Source of the DNA: Rhizaria sp. SCN 62-66
Taxonomy: Eukaryota; Rhizaria, unplaced
NCBI GenBank assembly: GCA_001724265.1
Contig: MEDY01000016.1
Location: 80,169-144,168 of the forward strand
Direction of reading: 5' to 3'
Length of the DNA: 64,000 bases
Below are positions 1-10,949 of the stretch, piece by piece. Every line of letters begins with the position of its first letter. Within the stretch, counting starts at the first letter, position 1. Made by a program: the position numbers and the translations under genes. Under the pieces are notes generated by a model that saw only the letters and a list, made by a program, of their open reading frames with translations, was not told the origin of the DNA and did no database searches.

Positions 1-354
1 GGCCCTCGTGAGAGTGACGGTGACGGTGAGATTCCTATTCTGGACAGCGATGATGTCGACAGTGAAAGCAACGGCGAGAGCGTTGTTCGTCACACTGCGA
101 GTGATAGTGGTGTTGTTGCGACTGGCGACGACATCACAGCCACGGACGTGAATAATGCCGTGGAGACTGCTGATGCCGATGCTAACAGTGCTCCTGCTGG
201 TGCTCATGCCGGTGTTCCTGCTGCTGTTGGTGCTCGTGCTGCAGATGAAAGTGTTGATGAGGGTGAGGACGACAGCGCCTTGCTTGAGAGGGCTGCACGC
301 AGGAGGGAGAAGATTGCGCAGAAACACACGAGCAAAGTCAACACAGCGCAGTGA
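1..354 (+). CDS. C-terminal fragment of an acidic protein of unknown function (5' end outside window)
   Basis: The reading frame is open from base 1 to a TGA at 352-354, giving about 117 residues. The visible part is low-complexity and acidic (Asp, Glu, Ser, Gly, Ala). It ends in a short basic, probably helical segment, SALLERAARRREKIAQKHTS. No conserved domain is visible and I do not recognise the family. The frame has no in-frame ATG before codon 50, so this is the end of a gene whose body lies upstream of the window. The composition resembles the disordered tails of other proteins here. It runs convergently with NUP93. Confidence 0.55.
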   Translation, partial: GPRESDGDGEIPILDSDDVDSESNGESVVRHTASDSGVVATGDDITATDVNNAVETADADANSAPAGAHAGVPAAVGARAADESVDEGEDDSALLERAARRREKIAQKHTSKVNTAQ

Positions 355-607
355 GCAAGTGCAGACTTGAGACAGTCTCAACGCTTTGTGAGACAAGCAA
401 GCTGACAGGCCAACTCGCTGCGCTGCTGGTCAGTCCAGCAACGCGTTACTTAGAAAAAAAACACACAGATTCGAGAATGAATAGAATACAAAAAGATTTG
501 TTTATTATCGTACTTCAAAATACTTGTTTAAACATAAAATAAAAGCAAATGTTGTGTTCGCGACGTGAAAGCGAGTCAGTTTGCGTGCATCCATCCAGCC
601 GGTGTGT

Positions 608-3600
608 TTAGGGGATGATGGCATCGAGCCGCATGAGCTCAAGCCGGACGCTGCGGCCGACGTGGTCGAGCTCGTTGTTGAGCACGAACGTGGTGAGCGC
701 CTTGCAGCGCACGCGCACGCTCTCGACCTCGCTCTGCGCCTGCGCCGTGGCCATGGCGCCCGTGGCCGTGGCCGTGGCCGCCGCAAACCGGGCCCCCAGC
801 ACGCGCGCGGCCGCCAGCACCAGCGCGCCGGAGGTGCGGCGCAGGATCGGGTGCAGCGCGGCAAACCGCTGCGCCGCGGCCGCGGTGGCGGCGGGGACGG
901 GCGCGGTCGGAAACAGCCCGAGCGCGTCGAGCGCGCGCAGGGCGTGCTCGGTGCGCGCGGGTCCCGCGTCGACCTCGGTCACTAGCGCGGCCGCCGCCGT
1001 CGCGAGCATGAGGTTGCTGACGAGGTGCGACAGCCGCGCCGCGCCCTCGCCCTCGCTCTCGCCCTCGCTGTTCCCGCCGTCAAAGCCGTTACTGTCGTAA
1101 GCCGCGCTGCCGTCGGCCGCGCCGTGGGCCTTGATGAAGGCCTTGGCGTTGGCGACGGCGAGCGCGAGCGCCGCGTTGCCGCGCCCCGCCACGGTCCCCG
1201 AGGGCGCGAGCAGCGCCGTGACGGTGGACTCGAGCAGCAGCGTGGCGGCGGCGACGGGCCGGTGCGCGAGCGCGAGCAGCGAGGCGGCGTCGGCGGGCCG
1301 GTCCGCCTGCAGCAGCTGCTCGGCCGCGTTGCACAGCAGCGCGCACGCCGCGGGCAAGTCGTAGCACGCGGGCAGCAGCCCCACGGTAGCGAGCGCGCGC
1401 AGCCCCAGCCAGGGCGTGCGCAGCGTGCCCACCAGCACGTCGAGCGCGGCGGGCGTGCCCGCGACCAGCAGCGCTGCCACGTGCGGCGCGTCGACGCCCA
1501 ACGCTGTGGCGTCGGCGCGCGCGGCGCCCGGCGCGCAGGCCGCGGCGACGGCGGCCGCGCTCGCGTGCGCGTTGGCGGCGCTGTTGAGCATGGCGGCCGC
1601 GCCGACGACGGCGGCGTTGCCCGCGACTGGCAGCAGCCGCAGCGCGTAGAGGTAGTAGAAGGCGGCGGCGGGCTGCGCGGCGACGAGCGTCTGCACGTAG
1701 CGCAGGATGACGAGCGCGGCGTTGAGCGCGAAGGTCACGCCCGCGACCGCGCCCGGCGCGGCGGGCAGCGGCACGAGCACGGGCTCGGCAGGCTCGGCGA
1801 CGCGGATAAGGCTGTAGTGCGCCAGCGCGATGGTCAGGTGCGCGGCCATGCGCGCGTCGACGCGCGCGAGGTACGCCGCAGCCTGCTCAAAGAGCTGCGC
1901 CATGAGCAGCACGCGCACATAGAGCAGCGGCGCCGTGCCCTCGGGGTTGAAGTGGGCCTCGCCGAGCTTGAGCACCTGCGCCTGCAGCGAGGCGAGCGAA
2001 AGCCGCGCCTGGGCCTGCGCGTGCGTGGCGCCATCGAGCGCGACGAACCACTCAGGCAGGTCCGCAGACTCGGTCCACGCCAGACAGAGCTTGCCCCAGA
2101 GGTAGTCGTCGATGTTGACGAGCACGAAGGGCGTGAGCAGCGACCGCTGGACGGCCGCGTCGACCTTGAACCGGCCCAGCAGGTGGTACAGCGCCACGCG
2201 GAACGGCTCCTGCACTTCGCTAGTACTGCTGCTGCTGCTGCTGCTGCCGGAGGAATACAGCCCCATCTCGTCGTGGAGCGCGCGCCACACGGGCGCGAGC
2301 GGCTGCCCGCGCGCGCGCAGGGCCAGCGCGTCTGCGAGGGCGCGCGCATGCGGGAGGTGCTCCGAGACGTACCACGCCGCCGCACGGACGGCGCCGGCGC
2401 GCAGCAGGCAGAACACGCGCGCCCACGGCGACGCTGGGCTGGTCGGCGCGGCCACCTGCTGCTGCTGCTGCTGTGCGTTGCATGCGCTGTGGAAGGCCTG
2501 GTAGGCGCGGTGGCCGTCGGCGAGGCGCGTCTTGAACTCACTGCTGGCGACAAAGCCCTCGACGTCGGCAACGATGGCGCGGATGGCGCGCGGGTCCGCA
2601 GACTCGCGGTCCCAGGCGGCCGTGGGCGCGGCACCGAGACGCGCGGCGACCGTCTGCAGGGCCGGGGACTGTGCGAGGACGCCGCGGATGTGCTGCTCAA
2701 AGAGGGACTCGGCGAAGGCGCGCGCGCCCGCCGCCAGGTGCGCGCGCAGGTGCTGCGGGTGCGCCGCGCGGGCCGCGGCCGCCGCGGGCGTGGGCAGCAG
2801 CAGTGGGGCCGTATTGTGCGGCTCCAGCCCGGCGGTGTTGAAGGGCAGTCCGATCGCGGAGCCGGCGAGCGCAGAGGCGGCCGCGGTGGCCGAGGTGCCG
2901 ACGCTGGTCATGCTCGCCAGCAGAGCCCAGCAGTCGTGGACGTCGCTGGGCGGGAGCGTGAGGTCGGCGTCGAGCGCGGGGGCCGCCGCGGAGGCGGGGT
3001 CGGCGCCGAGGCGGGCCGACTCGGCGGCGTCGGCCGCGTCGCAGTAGTAGGCGGCCAGGGGAAAGTGTGAGGCCGAGTCCGTCTGCGGGTGGTCCAGGCG
3101 CGCCACGGAGAACGCGGAGATTACGCGAGAGTAGATGTCGCGCTCGGCGTCTGACAGCGGCGAGGATGACGACGAGGACGACGAGGACGAGGTGGCCAGA
3201 GCGGTCGAGGACGAAGATGTGGACGGGGTCATTGAGTAGGCAGACGAAGTCGCCTCGGAAAGAACATCGTTCATCTGTTTTGGATAAAAAACAAATTGAA
3301 TGTGTAAAAATCGTATAGGTTAACTTGATATTTTGAAAAGATCGATTTGAGTGTTGATTTCATAGTGATATAGTTGTTTGAAGGAAAGAGAGCTGTTGGG
3401 CGCCGTACCTGGAAGTTCATGGACTCGAGGATGTCGCGCTTCGCGGCAGCCCAGTCGTCGTCAAGACGCGCGACGTAGTGCTGATGGAAAGCATTGGCGT
3501 TGATGCGGGCGCACTCTTCAACGGCGGAGGAGATAAGCATCTCGTGCTGGTGCTCGAGGAACGAGTCCACGTCGAGGTCCTCGGCGGGCTCGATAATCTC

Positions 3601-3840
3601 CTGGCTGGCGGCGACGCGCAGCTGCTGCATAGCAGACGAGTGCTTACTGAGATCAATGCCCTTGGAGGCAAAGAACATGTGCGCGTTGAGCTCAGCATTC
3701 GGGTCGGGCTTCTGTGCAAGCTTGCGCGTGGCGTTGATGAGCTGCGTCAGGTTGCGCGACTGGAGGGTGAGCCGTTGACTGGCCAAGAGGTTCTGCGACT
3801 TGGCCAAAACAGGGCCGAAGCCTGGGTCGACAGACGACAT
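608..3840 (-). CDS. NUP93: Nucleoporin Nup93/NIC96 family, inner-ring scaffold of the nuclear pore
   Basis: Two exons: 3840-3409 (144 codons) and 3274-608, joined in phase 0 across a 134-nt intron with donor GTACGG and acceptor AAACAG. The protein is about 1,032 residues, against about 820 in human. The first 145 residues match the conserved Nup93 N-terminus: LLASQRLTLQSR, FFASKGIDLSKHSS, then a block resembling SAVEECARINANAFHQHYV and a conserved tryptophan (DDDWAAAKRDIL). The second exon opens with a Ser/Thr-rich linker and continues as an Ala/Leu-rich helical solenoid, as expected of a Nup93 body, but with poly-Ala expansions. Family knowledge: Nup93 links the pore's inner ring and binds the Nup62 complex through its N-terminal helix. 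The stop is TAA. Confidence 0.85.
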
Positions 3841-4393
3841 TATTAACAGATAATGTACTCTGTGTGCTGTTAGTCAGATAACAGGCTGTAAAAACCTATC
3901 AGCTAACGAAAAGCAGGCAGGCAATTCAATCGTAATTCGGCTCCAACTGACCGTCCTCACGCACCGGCGGAGGCGCCAGTCCGCCGGCTCGTCCCACAGT
4001 CACTTTGCACCAAATTTGACAATTTTTATAAGCATGTTTAAAACGTTTTCATGTCATCTCGTAGTAATACTAGAAAATACTATTTATCTATAGAGTTCAC
4101 ACCAAAAAATAGTAAATTATCTGAATCACAAGTGCTTTATTGAGAAAAATCCAGGTCAGGAGTAAACGTAACTCCTGTTACCCCAGCTGGTTAAGTGGCC
4201 CGAAGAGAGCACAAGCGTTCAAGTGCTCCAGATGGCCAGAAGATTTAGGTGAAAAATAAAGTGATCTACATTGTGAATCGTGTTTGATGTTCCAGAAAAA
4301 TCGATAAGTTCGTTTCAGTCGCCATTTAAGCAGCGATGCTATCGCGCAAAGACACAGCATTGCAGCTGACGCGGCGGCAAATCAGCGCATACT
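3841..4393. other. Intergenic: NUP93 upstream region and 3' flank of the BLOC-1-like gene
   Basis: 553 bases, AT-rich, with no supportable ORF. It contains the 5' flank of NUP93 (minus strand) and the 3' flank of the next minus-strand gene. A minus-strand AATAAA at 4141-4136 lies about 255 nt past that gene's stop and may be its poly(A) signal. Confidence 0.5.
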
Positions 4394-4902
4394 TCACTTC
4401 TTCTTTGCGGCCTGCTTGTGCGCGTTCATCTGGATGGAACTCGCGCGCGCCTTGAGCTTGTTGACGCGCGCTGTGATGCTCTGCATCTGTTTGGCCATGC
4501 GCGCAGCCTTCTCGGTGTAGGCCTCCATCTTGCCGAACACCGGCGCCACGGCTTCGAGCGCAGAGCTCAGGTCCTCGTCGTAGTGCTTGCGCTCCTTGGA
4601 CAGTGCCGCCAGGGTCTCCTCCTGCAGTTGTCTGTGTACGCAAGCGCGATGAGAAAAGGCGAGTTCGATAAGAGAGAAAGAGATCGAGAGTTGTTTTGAG
4701 AGTGAGTCGAGACATGGACGAGAGAAAATGGCTGGGAAAGACAAGGAGAAGTGACGTACTGGAGCTCTTGAATGGCCTGAGCAAGAGCGGTTGTGGGAAC
4801 CGAGAGGTCAAAGAAGGCCTCGGTGACCTTCATGAGCTCTTGCTCGCGCGCCGACGCGGGCTCGATTTCGAGCTGGGAGATATCGAGCACTGCCTCGGAC
4901 AT
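4394..4902 (-). CDS. Small coiled-coil protein, BLOC-1 subunit (pallidin/BLOC1S6)-like
   Basis: Two exons: 4902-4760 (47 codons plus 2 nt) and 4631-4394, phase 2, with donor GTACGT and acceptor ACACAG. Splicing gives 126 residues reading IQELQQLQEETLAALSKERK across the joint. The product is almost entirely helical: an N-terminal segment around FFDLSVPTTALAQAIQ, then a heptad-like region ending in the basic stretch VNKLKARASSIQ and a KKK terminus. Length, a single long coiled coil and the final KLKxRA pattern fit pallidin-type BLOC-1 subunits, which act in lysosome-related organelle traffic and SNARE binding. Snapin or another small coiled-coil subunit cannot be excluded. The stop is TGA. Confidence 0.5.
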
Positions 4903-5362
4903 CTCAGAGGCCTGTAGCAGGAGGTAACCAGGACTTGGTGAGTTTTTGTAAAAATATAATAGATAATAGAAAATATTATTACAGGATTAGGTCTCTATAG
5001 ATGCATTAACGGACACATGGCCGAGTTCTACATGAAAACAAATATGCAGGGTCGGGGCCACGAGGTGCACGGTCACTTGGATGGTACCAAGTGGAGCTAA
5101 TTTTCGGCTTGCTTTATCTCTACAGTTCCTTCGTCAATAAGGACATGTGCCTTTGCAGCGAGAGTTTAATTTGTATAGATTTTAATTCAATTATTCAAGT
5201 TAACTAATATTGCTATCTTCTCTCCACGGCACCCCCTCTCCCGCCACAGGTCGTTCAGCTCTTTCTCTAACCGTCGCAACAACTGAGTGGTTTGATAGTT
5301 TCTGTCTCACTCTAGTCCTATTGCGCAGAGGCCTCCGCTACCCTCTCCTTACATATTCTCTG
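4903..5362. promoter_or_regulatory. Divergent promoter region between the BLOC-1-like gene and GUF1
   Basis: 460 AT-rich bases separate two head-to-head genes, so both promoters and 5' UTRs must lie here. The sequence CTGCTACAG just upstream of the BLOC-1-like ATG (minus strand) looks like a splice acceptor, so a 5' UTR intron is possible. I see no defined box. Confidence 0.45.
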
Positions 5363-8184
5363 ATGCTGGGCTTTGCGCGCCGCCGCGCTACCGCTCTCGC
5401 CTCCGGCCTGAGCCTCCGCGCTCCCGCCCTCGCACTCTCTCACAACGGCAGCAGCAGCAACAACAGCAGCAAGCTTCCTTCCGCGCTCCGCTCCGTCCTA
5501 TCTTCATCCTCCCGCCTGTTCTCCTCCGATGCCACAGTTAATCCTACCGCCGACGCTGCTGCTAGCCCCACCATGACGTCGTTCTCGACGACGGGCACGG
5601 GCCGCCACGTGCGCGACACCGCGTCCACGGTGCTGCAACTCTGCGATGAGGAAAAGGCCGAGATCATGGCCGGCGTCGCGCAGGCCAACATCCGCAACTT
5701 TTCCATCATTGCGCACATCGACCACGGCAAGTCGACGCTGGCAGACCGCCTGCTGGGCTTTGCAGGGAACATTTCCCGCAACCAGCGCGAAACGGGGCAG
5801 GTGCTCGACAAGCTCGAGGTGGAGCGCGCGCGCGGCATCACCGTCAAGGCGCAGACGGCGTCCATCTACTATCGTAACCCCACGGCGCAGCGCGGGGATA
5901 TGGACCACTCGTACTTGCTCAACCTCGTTGACTGCCCCGGTCACGTCGACTTTGCGTACGAGGTCTCGCGATCGCTCGCAGCCTGTCAGGTATGTCCGCA
6001 ACTCTCGTGTATAACTTTAATTGGAATATATTCATTGTAATTTAATATTCAGTCGTTGTGGTTTACCTTGTTTCCAAATTCCGCATTACATGGCTTACAT
6101 ATCACCCATGTTTCTATCATTTTCTGTGTCTATATTTTTTTCGATTACGCACACGCAAACACACACAGGGCGCTTTGCTGCTTGTCGACTCTTCGCAGGG
6201 CATCCAGGCGCAGACGCTGGCGAACTTCTACATCGCGATGGAGGCGAACTTGACGATTGTGCCTATTCTGACCAAGGTCGACCTGCCGCACAGCGACGTG
6301 GACCGCGTCATCACGGAAATGGTCGCCGCCTTCGACGTCAAGCCCGAGGAGATCCTCCGCTGCTCCGCCAAGTCGGGCCTGGGCATCGCGGAGCTGTTCC
6401 CCGAGATTATTGCGCGCATTCCTGCGCCGTCGGGCGTGGTCTCATACCCGCCGGGCCACGCGCTGGCGATGCCGGGCGCCGTGGAGCCGTGCCCGGCGCC
6501 GCTGCGCGCGCTACTCTTCGACTCATGGTACGACGTGCACCGCGGCGTCATCTGCCTCGTCAAGGTCGAAGACGGCGAGATCCACCAGGGCGACATCATC
6601 AACACGTACCACGAGCAGGGCGGGCCCTACGAGGTGCAGGAGATCGGCGTGCTGCTGCCCAACTCCAACACCATGATTCCCCAGGGCAAGCTGCGCACAG
6701 GCCAGGTCGGGTACATTATCGCTAACATCAAGGACTCGCGCGAAGTGCGGCTCGGCGACACGTTCATCGGGCTCCCGCGCGTCAGCGTTAGCAACCTGGG
6801 CGGCGCGTCGCAGGGCAAGCTGCTCCCGGTCACCTACGACCTCAAGAAGCTCGGCCACATCGAGGCCCGCAAGCGCACGTCGGAGATCGCCAAGACGCTG
6901 GAGCCGCTGCCCGGTTTCCAGCCCGCCAAGAGCATGGTCTTTGCGGGGCTTTTTCCGTCCTCGGCGTCAGACTACACTGAGCTGCAGAGCGCAGTTGAGC
7001 GCCTCACGCTCAACGACGCGTCCGTGACCATCACCAAGGAGCACTCGGCCGCGCTGGGCCAGGGCTTCCGCTGCGGCTTCCTGGGAATGCTGCACATGGA
7101 CGTCTTCACCACGCGGCTGGAGCAGGAGTTCGGCGCTTCAGTCATCACCACCGCGCCTACGGTGCCCTACGCCGCGGACCTGCTCGACGGCTCGCGCATG
7201 TCGATCGAGTCGCCCTCGGAGTTCCCCACGCCCGATAAGGTTCGTCGTTAGTCGCAACAAAGAACAATCGCTTTTCAAACCTATGAATTCTGAAATTGTG
7301 TACAATTTTATTTGTGATCGATCTTGATTCTCATGCGCCTTCTTTCTGTCTTTGATTCGCTATGATTGCCACTTTTTCTTTTGCCCATAGATTTCCGTCT
7401 TGTACGAGCCGATGGTCAAGGTCTCCATCATCACGCCCCACGATTACGTCGGCCCGCTCACCCAGCTCTGCGGCGAGTCCCGCGGCGTTGTCGAGGACGT
7501 CAAGTTTATCTCCGCCGACCGCGCGCTGATGCGTTACACAATCCCGCTCGCTGAGGTCGTCGTCGACTTCTACCAGGTACGCTTCGGTTGACGACACACA
7601 ATTGCTTTGATGATTGTCCAGTCAATGGAGTAATAGCGCACTACATTTCTTTTTCATTTCAAGTTCCATGCACGTTCACTCACCTCAGATTTATTGTCTG
7701 TTTTGTCCTCACGTTGTTCTCTCTCTCATACACACAGGAGATCAAGTCTATTTCCAGCGGCTACGCGTCTCTGGACTACGAGCCCTGCGGTGAGCAGGCG
7801 TCGGACATCGTGAAGCTGGACATCAAGGTCAACGGCGAGTCGGTCGACGCGCTCTCGGTCATCTGCCACCGCCTCAAGGCCGAGACGCTGGGCCGCCGTA
7901 TGATCGCCAAGCTCAAGGAGAGCATGGACCGGCAGAACTTCGAGATCATCCTCCAGGCGTCGCTGGGCGCCAAGGTGCTGGCCCGCGAGCGGCTGGCGCC
8001 GTTCCGCAAGGACGTGCTGATCAAGTCCGGCAAGCTCGTCGGCGGCGGCGACAGCACGCGCAAGAAGAAGCTGCTGGAGAAGCAGAAGGAAGGCAAGAAG
8101 CGCATGAAGGCCGTGGGCAATGTGGAGATCAGCGACGAGGCGTTCTTGTCCGTGATCAAGGCACAGTCGAGGCACGAGAACTGA
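5363..8184 (+). CDS. GUF1: GUF1/LepA, mitochondrial elongation factor 4 (translational GTPase)
   Basis: Four exons, all phase 0: 5363-5989, 6169-7239, 7391-7576 and 7738-8184. They give 776 residues. Donors are GTATGT, GTTCGT and GTACGC. The first ATG, at 5363, begins an Arg/Ala/Ser-rich presequence ([18 protein letters not shown]) typical of mitochondrial import; the in-frame region before it has no ATG. GTPase motifs: AHIDHGKST (about residue 116), [19 protein letters not shown], and TKVD as G4. The LepA-specific C-terminal part follows, with [12 protein letters not shown] and the basic tail containing [15 protein letters not shown]. Family knowledge: LepA/GUF1 remodels stalled ribosomes and supports mitochondrial translation. 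The stop is TGA. Confidence 0.95.
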
Positions 8185-8540
8185 GTGGACTACGCAGCGC
8201 AGATAGTCTTTCATTCATATGGAGTCCAGAGTAGCCCTCGTTGGGGAGCAGATAGATGTCGTAGAACATGACTGGAACTTAGTGTGGATGTATTATTCAT
8301 TGTGTGCCTGCCACATGGCTGGTTGCTACTATCTAACGGTGGTGGGTCGATCGTGCGCAATCCAAAGCGCACTTTTTGTGCCGACTGTGAGGCCTGAGAG
8401 ATGGCTGCGTACATTAACATGATCACGCCAAATAACTATTTAACACTTCAACCCAACAAATATATCATTATCAATAAACAAAGTAATTTTGATTAAATAC
8501 GTTGTGTTTCAGATTGATTGATGATTGATTTGCATCTCCA
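8185..8540. other. Convergent 3' flanks of GUF1 and PIGM
   Basis: 356 bases between two tail-to-tail genes, with no ORF of note. A plus-strand AATAAA at 8473-8478, 289 nt past the GUF1 stop, is a plausible poly(A) signal. Confidence 0.5.
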
Positions 8541-10949
8541 TCACCGAGTTTTGCGCGTCGCTGCAGCAGCGCGCGAGCGTGATTGGGACCGTGAGCGCGA
8601 CCGCGACCGCGACTGCGAACGGGACTGAGCACGGCCTTTCCGCTTTGCCTCACCCGCATCGCTCTCCTTTTGTTGCTGACGCGTACTCGCGCTCTTACTT
8701 GTTGCCGTCGACGGCGTGCTTACACGTGACCGCGACCGTGACTGTGACCGAGGCTGCGCGCGTTGCTGTGATGTCGTCGGCATTGGCTGCGGCTGGCGCT
8801 GCGACGGGCGCTTACGCTCGCGCACAACCTCAGCTTCAGCACCAGTCGAAGCGTTGTCTTTCGCCTGAACTTCTTCGTCCGTCACGCTGTTGCTGACCGC
8901 CTGAGTTGTTCGCGCCCGCGACCTTAACCGACGCTCTTGACGCAAAGCGATGTCAGAGGTGCTCACATTGACATTACAAATACCACCAGAGACATCCAGA
9001 CTTTGCTGACAGTCGGCTTTGTCACTTGCCTCCCACGGCCACATTCCAAGACCGAACTCGATCCCCGATTCCTTCGTTTTCGCGATCATCACGACGATAA
9101 GCGCGACATTCACGGCGAAGAAGAGCATCGCGGCGAGCCACATCTGCGTGTAGACGGGCAGCGACAGCACCTCGAGCTGGTAGCCCCAGTACAGCCAGTG
9201 CGCCTCGGTGCCCTGCCAGAGCGCGGCGGCGGCGGCGACGGCGGCCGCGGCGCGCAGCGGGCGCGCGCGGTGGCACGCAGCGGGCAGCGCGAGCGGGAGC
9301 AGCGCGGACCACCAGAGAAAGTACTGCGCCGTGCAAACCTTGTTGAAGGACACAAAAATCAGCGTCTGCACGAGGAAACAGGCCGGCAGCGCGCACGAGA
9401 GGCGCGCCGCGGTCAGCAGCAACAGCGCGGCCTGCGGCAGGAAGACGACGAACACGGGCGCCAGCTGCACCACGAGTGCGTACGCGTGCACAGGCAGGCG
9501 CGAGAGGGCCGTGCACACGCTCTCGCTCGCCGCAGCCGAGGCCGCGTGAAAGCCAGAAGCAGAGACGGCGGCGGCAGCGGCGGGGGAGAGCGCGCCGAAG
9601 GTCAGCGCGGAGATAAGGGACGCGCTTTGCGCCAGCGCAGCGGCAGCTGCGGGGGTCGGTACAGCAGCGGCAACAGTGGTTGCAGCAGCAGCAGCAGCAG
9701 CAGGAGCGGTACTGTTGGCGAGAGCAAGGAGAGCCGGCGCTGGCGCAGAGGACAGATACATCAGAAGAAAGTAGGGGGAGAAGTTGTGTCGGATGTCTTT
9801 GCGGACCAAGTGGTACAGATAGGTCTCGTGCACAAACGTCCAGCCGTAGAGCGCGTGGAACAGACCGAGCAGCGACAGGAACACCGCGGCGGAGACTGCG
9901 GCGAACGCGAGGCACAGCGGCGACGTGGCGATGCGGACGCCAGTGCGCCAACACCACTGCACAGGGGCGGTAAGGTGATGTAGACAGGAGCGAAAGCAAG
10001 CTTTGATAATGAAAGCAAAGCTTGAAGAAGACAACGGACGATGTTCTTGATGTTGCAGCGCAAATTGATTGCTATTGTGGCCGTCATTTTGCGAGTTAGA
10101 AAGGAAAAAAAGCACAGCTGGTGCGTAGATAATAGGATACACACGAAAGTGCACAACCAATCCATATACCGCAGCAGCGGGCGCAACCGCGCGCGTCGCA
10201 CTGCACAGGGATGCGGCAAACGTGGATTCCTGCGTCTTGCTACCACGTTCACTGCGCGGTGATTGCGGCGCGGAGAATGGCAACAGCAGGAGAAGCAAAA
10301 CAAACAGCAGGAGCAGCACAATCGCATCGGCGGAGCCGCGCGTTGAGATGTTGATGGCGAGCGGAGATGCGAGATACAGCAGCGACCAGAGCACGGAGGA
10401 GCGCAGCAGGGACGCGGATTCTGTCAGACGATTGTTTTGCGTGACAGAAGTCTCGTTGTCACGCGGAAAACGCCAAAGCACAAGAATAGCTGCGGAAAGC
10501 AGCGCAGCGATGACGTCACAGAGAGCAAATAACATTTTGCCCCATTCCGGATAAAACGCGTTTGGTAGCATGAGGTAGGCCATGAGGGGCGAGTAGCGGT
10601 AGGTGCCGCGGTCGTAGGGCGAGCCGCCAGATTGCACATGAACGGCAGCATCATTAAACACAGAGTAGTCAATGTCGGTGTACTTAACAGGAACTTTATG
10701 AAAGACCGAGAAAACGCCAGGGAAGTGCAGGATGAGGGGCGGAAGAGAAGTGCAAAGCGACGAAGGGATAGGAGGGAGCAAAGATAACGTACGTTTCGAG
10801 TCGAACCAAGAGGTGTAAACAATAATGAAAGCGCGAATTAGAAAGGCCACTGCGTAGACCCACCAATAATTGACAAAAATACTTTTGATAACATCTTTGT
10901 TCGACGCAGCAGGAGAGCGCGCTCGAGAGGGATTGTTCAATAGAGTCAT
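8541..10949 (-). CDS. PIGM: GPI mannosyltransferase 1 (PIG-M/GPI14) with a long RS-rich tail
   Basis: Two exons: 10949-10793 and 10693-8541, phase 1, with donor GTACGT and acceptor AAAG. They give 769 residues. The N-terminal membrane segment (WWVYAVAFLIRAFIIVY) is followed by the PIG-M signature KLPVKYTDIDYSVFNDAA, whose DxD is the catalytic motif, then SPYDRGTYRYSPLMAYL, STRGSADAI, VVHFRVYPIIYAP and HLVRKDIRHNFSPYF. Family knowledge: PIG-M adds the first mannose to the GPI precursor on the lumenal side of the ER, using dolichol-phosphate-mannose and partner PIG-X. Odd features are an Ala-rich insertion of about 70 residues after the HNFSPYF block and a C-terminal tail of about 130 residues rich in Arg-Ser repeats, absent from the PIG-M proteins I know. 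The intron boundary is inferred from frame and motif continuity. Confidence 0.9.
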   Translation of the reverse strand: MTLLNNPSRARSPAASNKDVIKSIFVNYWWVYAVAFLIRAFIIVYTSWFDSKRTLSLLPPIPSSLCTSLPPLILHFPGVFSVFHKVPVKYTDIDYSVFNDAAVHVQSGGSPYDRGTYRYSPLMAYLMLPNAFYPEWGKMLFALCDVIAALLSAAILVLWRFPRDNETSVTQNNRLTESASLLRSSVLWSLLYLASPLAINISTRGSADAIVLLLLFVLLLLLLPFSAPQSPRSERGSKTQESTFAASLCSATRAVAPAAAVYGLVVHFRVYPIIYAPAVLFFLSNSQNDGHNSNQFALQHQEHRPLSSSSFAFIIKACFRSCLHHLTAPVQWCWRTGVRIATSPLCLAFAAVSAAVFLSLLGLFHALYGWTFVHETYLYHLVRKDIRHNFSPYFLLMYLSSAPAPALLALANSTAPAAAAAAATTVAAAVPTPAAAAALAQSASLISALTFGALSPAAAAAVSASGFHAASAAASESVCTALSRLPVHAYALVVQLAPVFVVFLPQAALLLLTAARLSCALPACFLVQTLIFVSFNKVCTAQYFLWWSALLPLALPAACHRARPLRAAAAVAAAAALWQGTEAHWLYWGYQLEVLSLPVYTQMWLAAMLFFAVNVALIVVMIAKTKESGIEFGLGMWPWEASDKADCQQSLDVSGGICNVNVSTSDIALRQERRLRSRARTTQAVSNSVTDEEVQAKDNASTGAEAEVVRERKRPSQRQPQPMPTTSQQRAQPRSQSRSRSRVSTPSTATSKSASTRQQQKESDAGEAKRKGRAQSRSQSRSRSRSRSQSRSRAAAATRKTR

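Noticed and set aside
1025-3070. 681-codon plus-strand ORF opposite NUP93
   Set aside because: Antisense shadow of GC-rich coding sequence; Arg/Gly-rich translation without domains, while the minus strand encodes clear Nup93.
5210-5362. Upstream extension of GUF1
   Set aside because: It begins with TTG, contains no ATG and lacks targeting features; the ATG at 5363 opens a good presequence.
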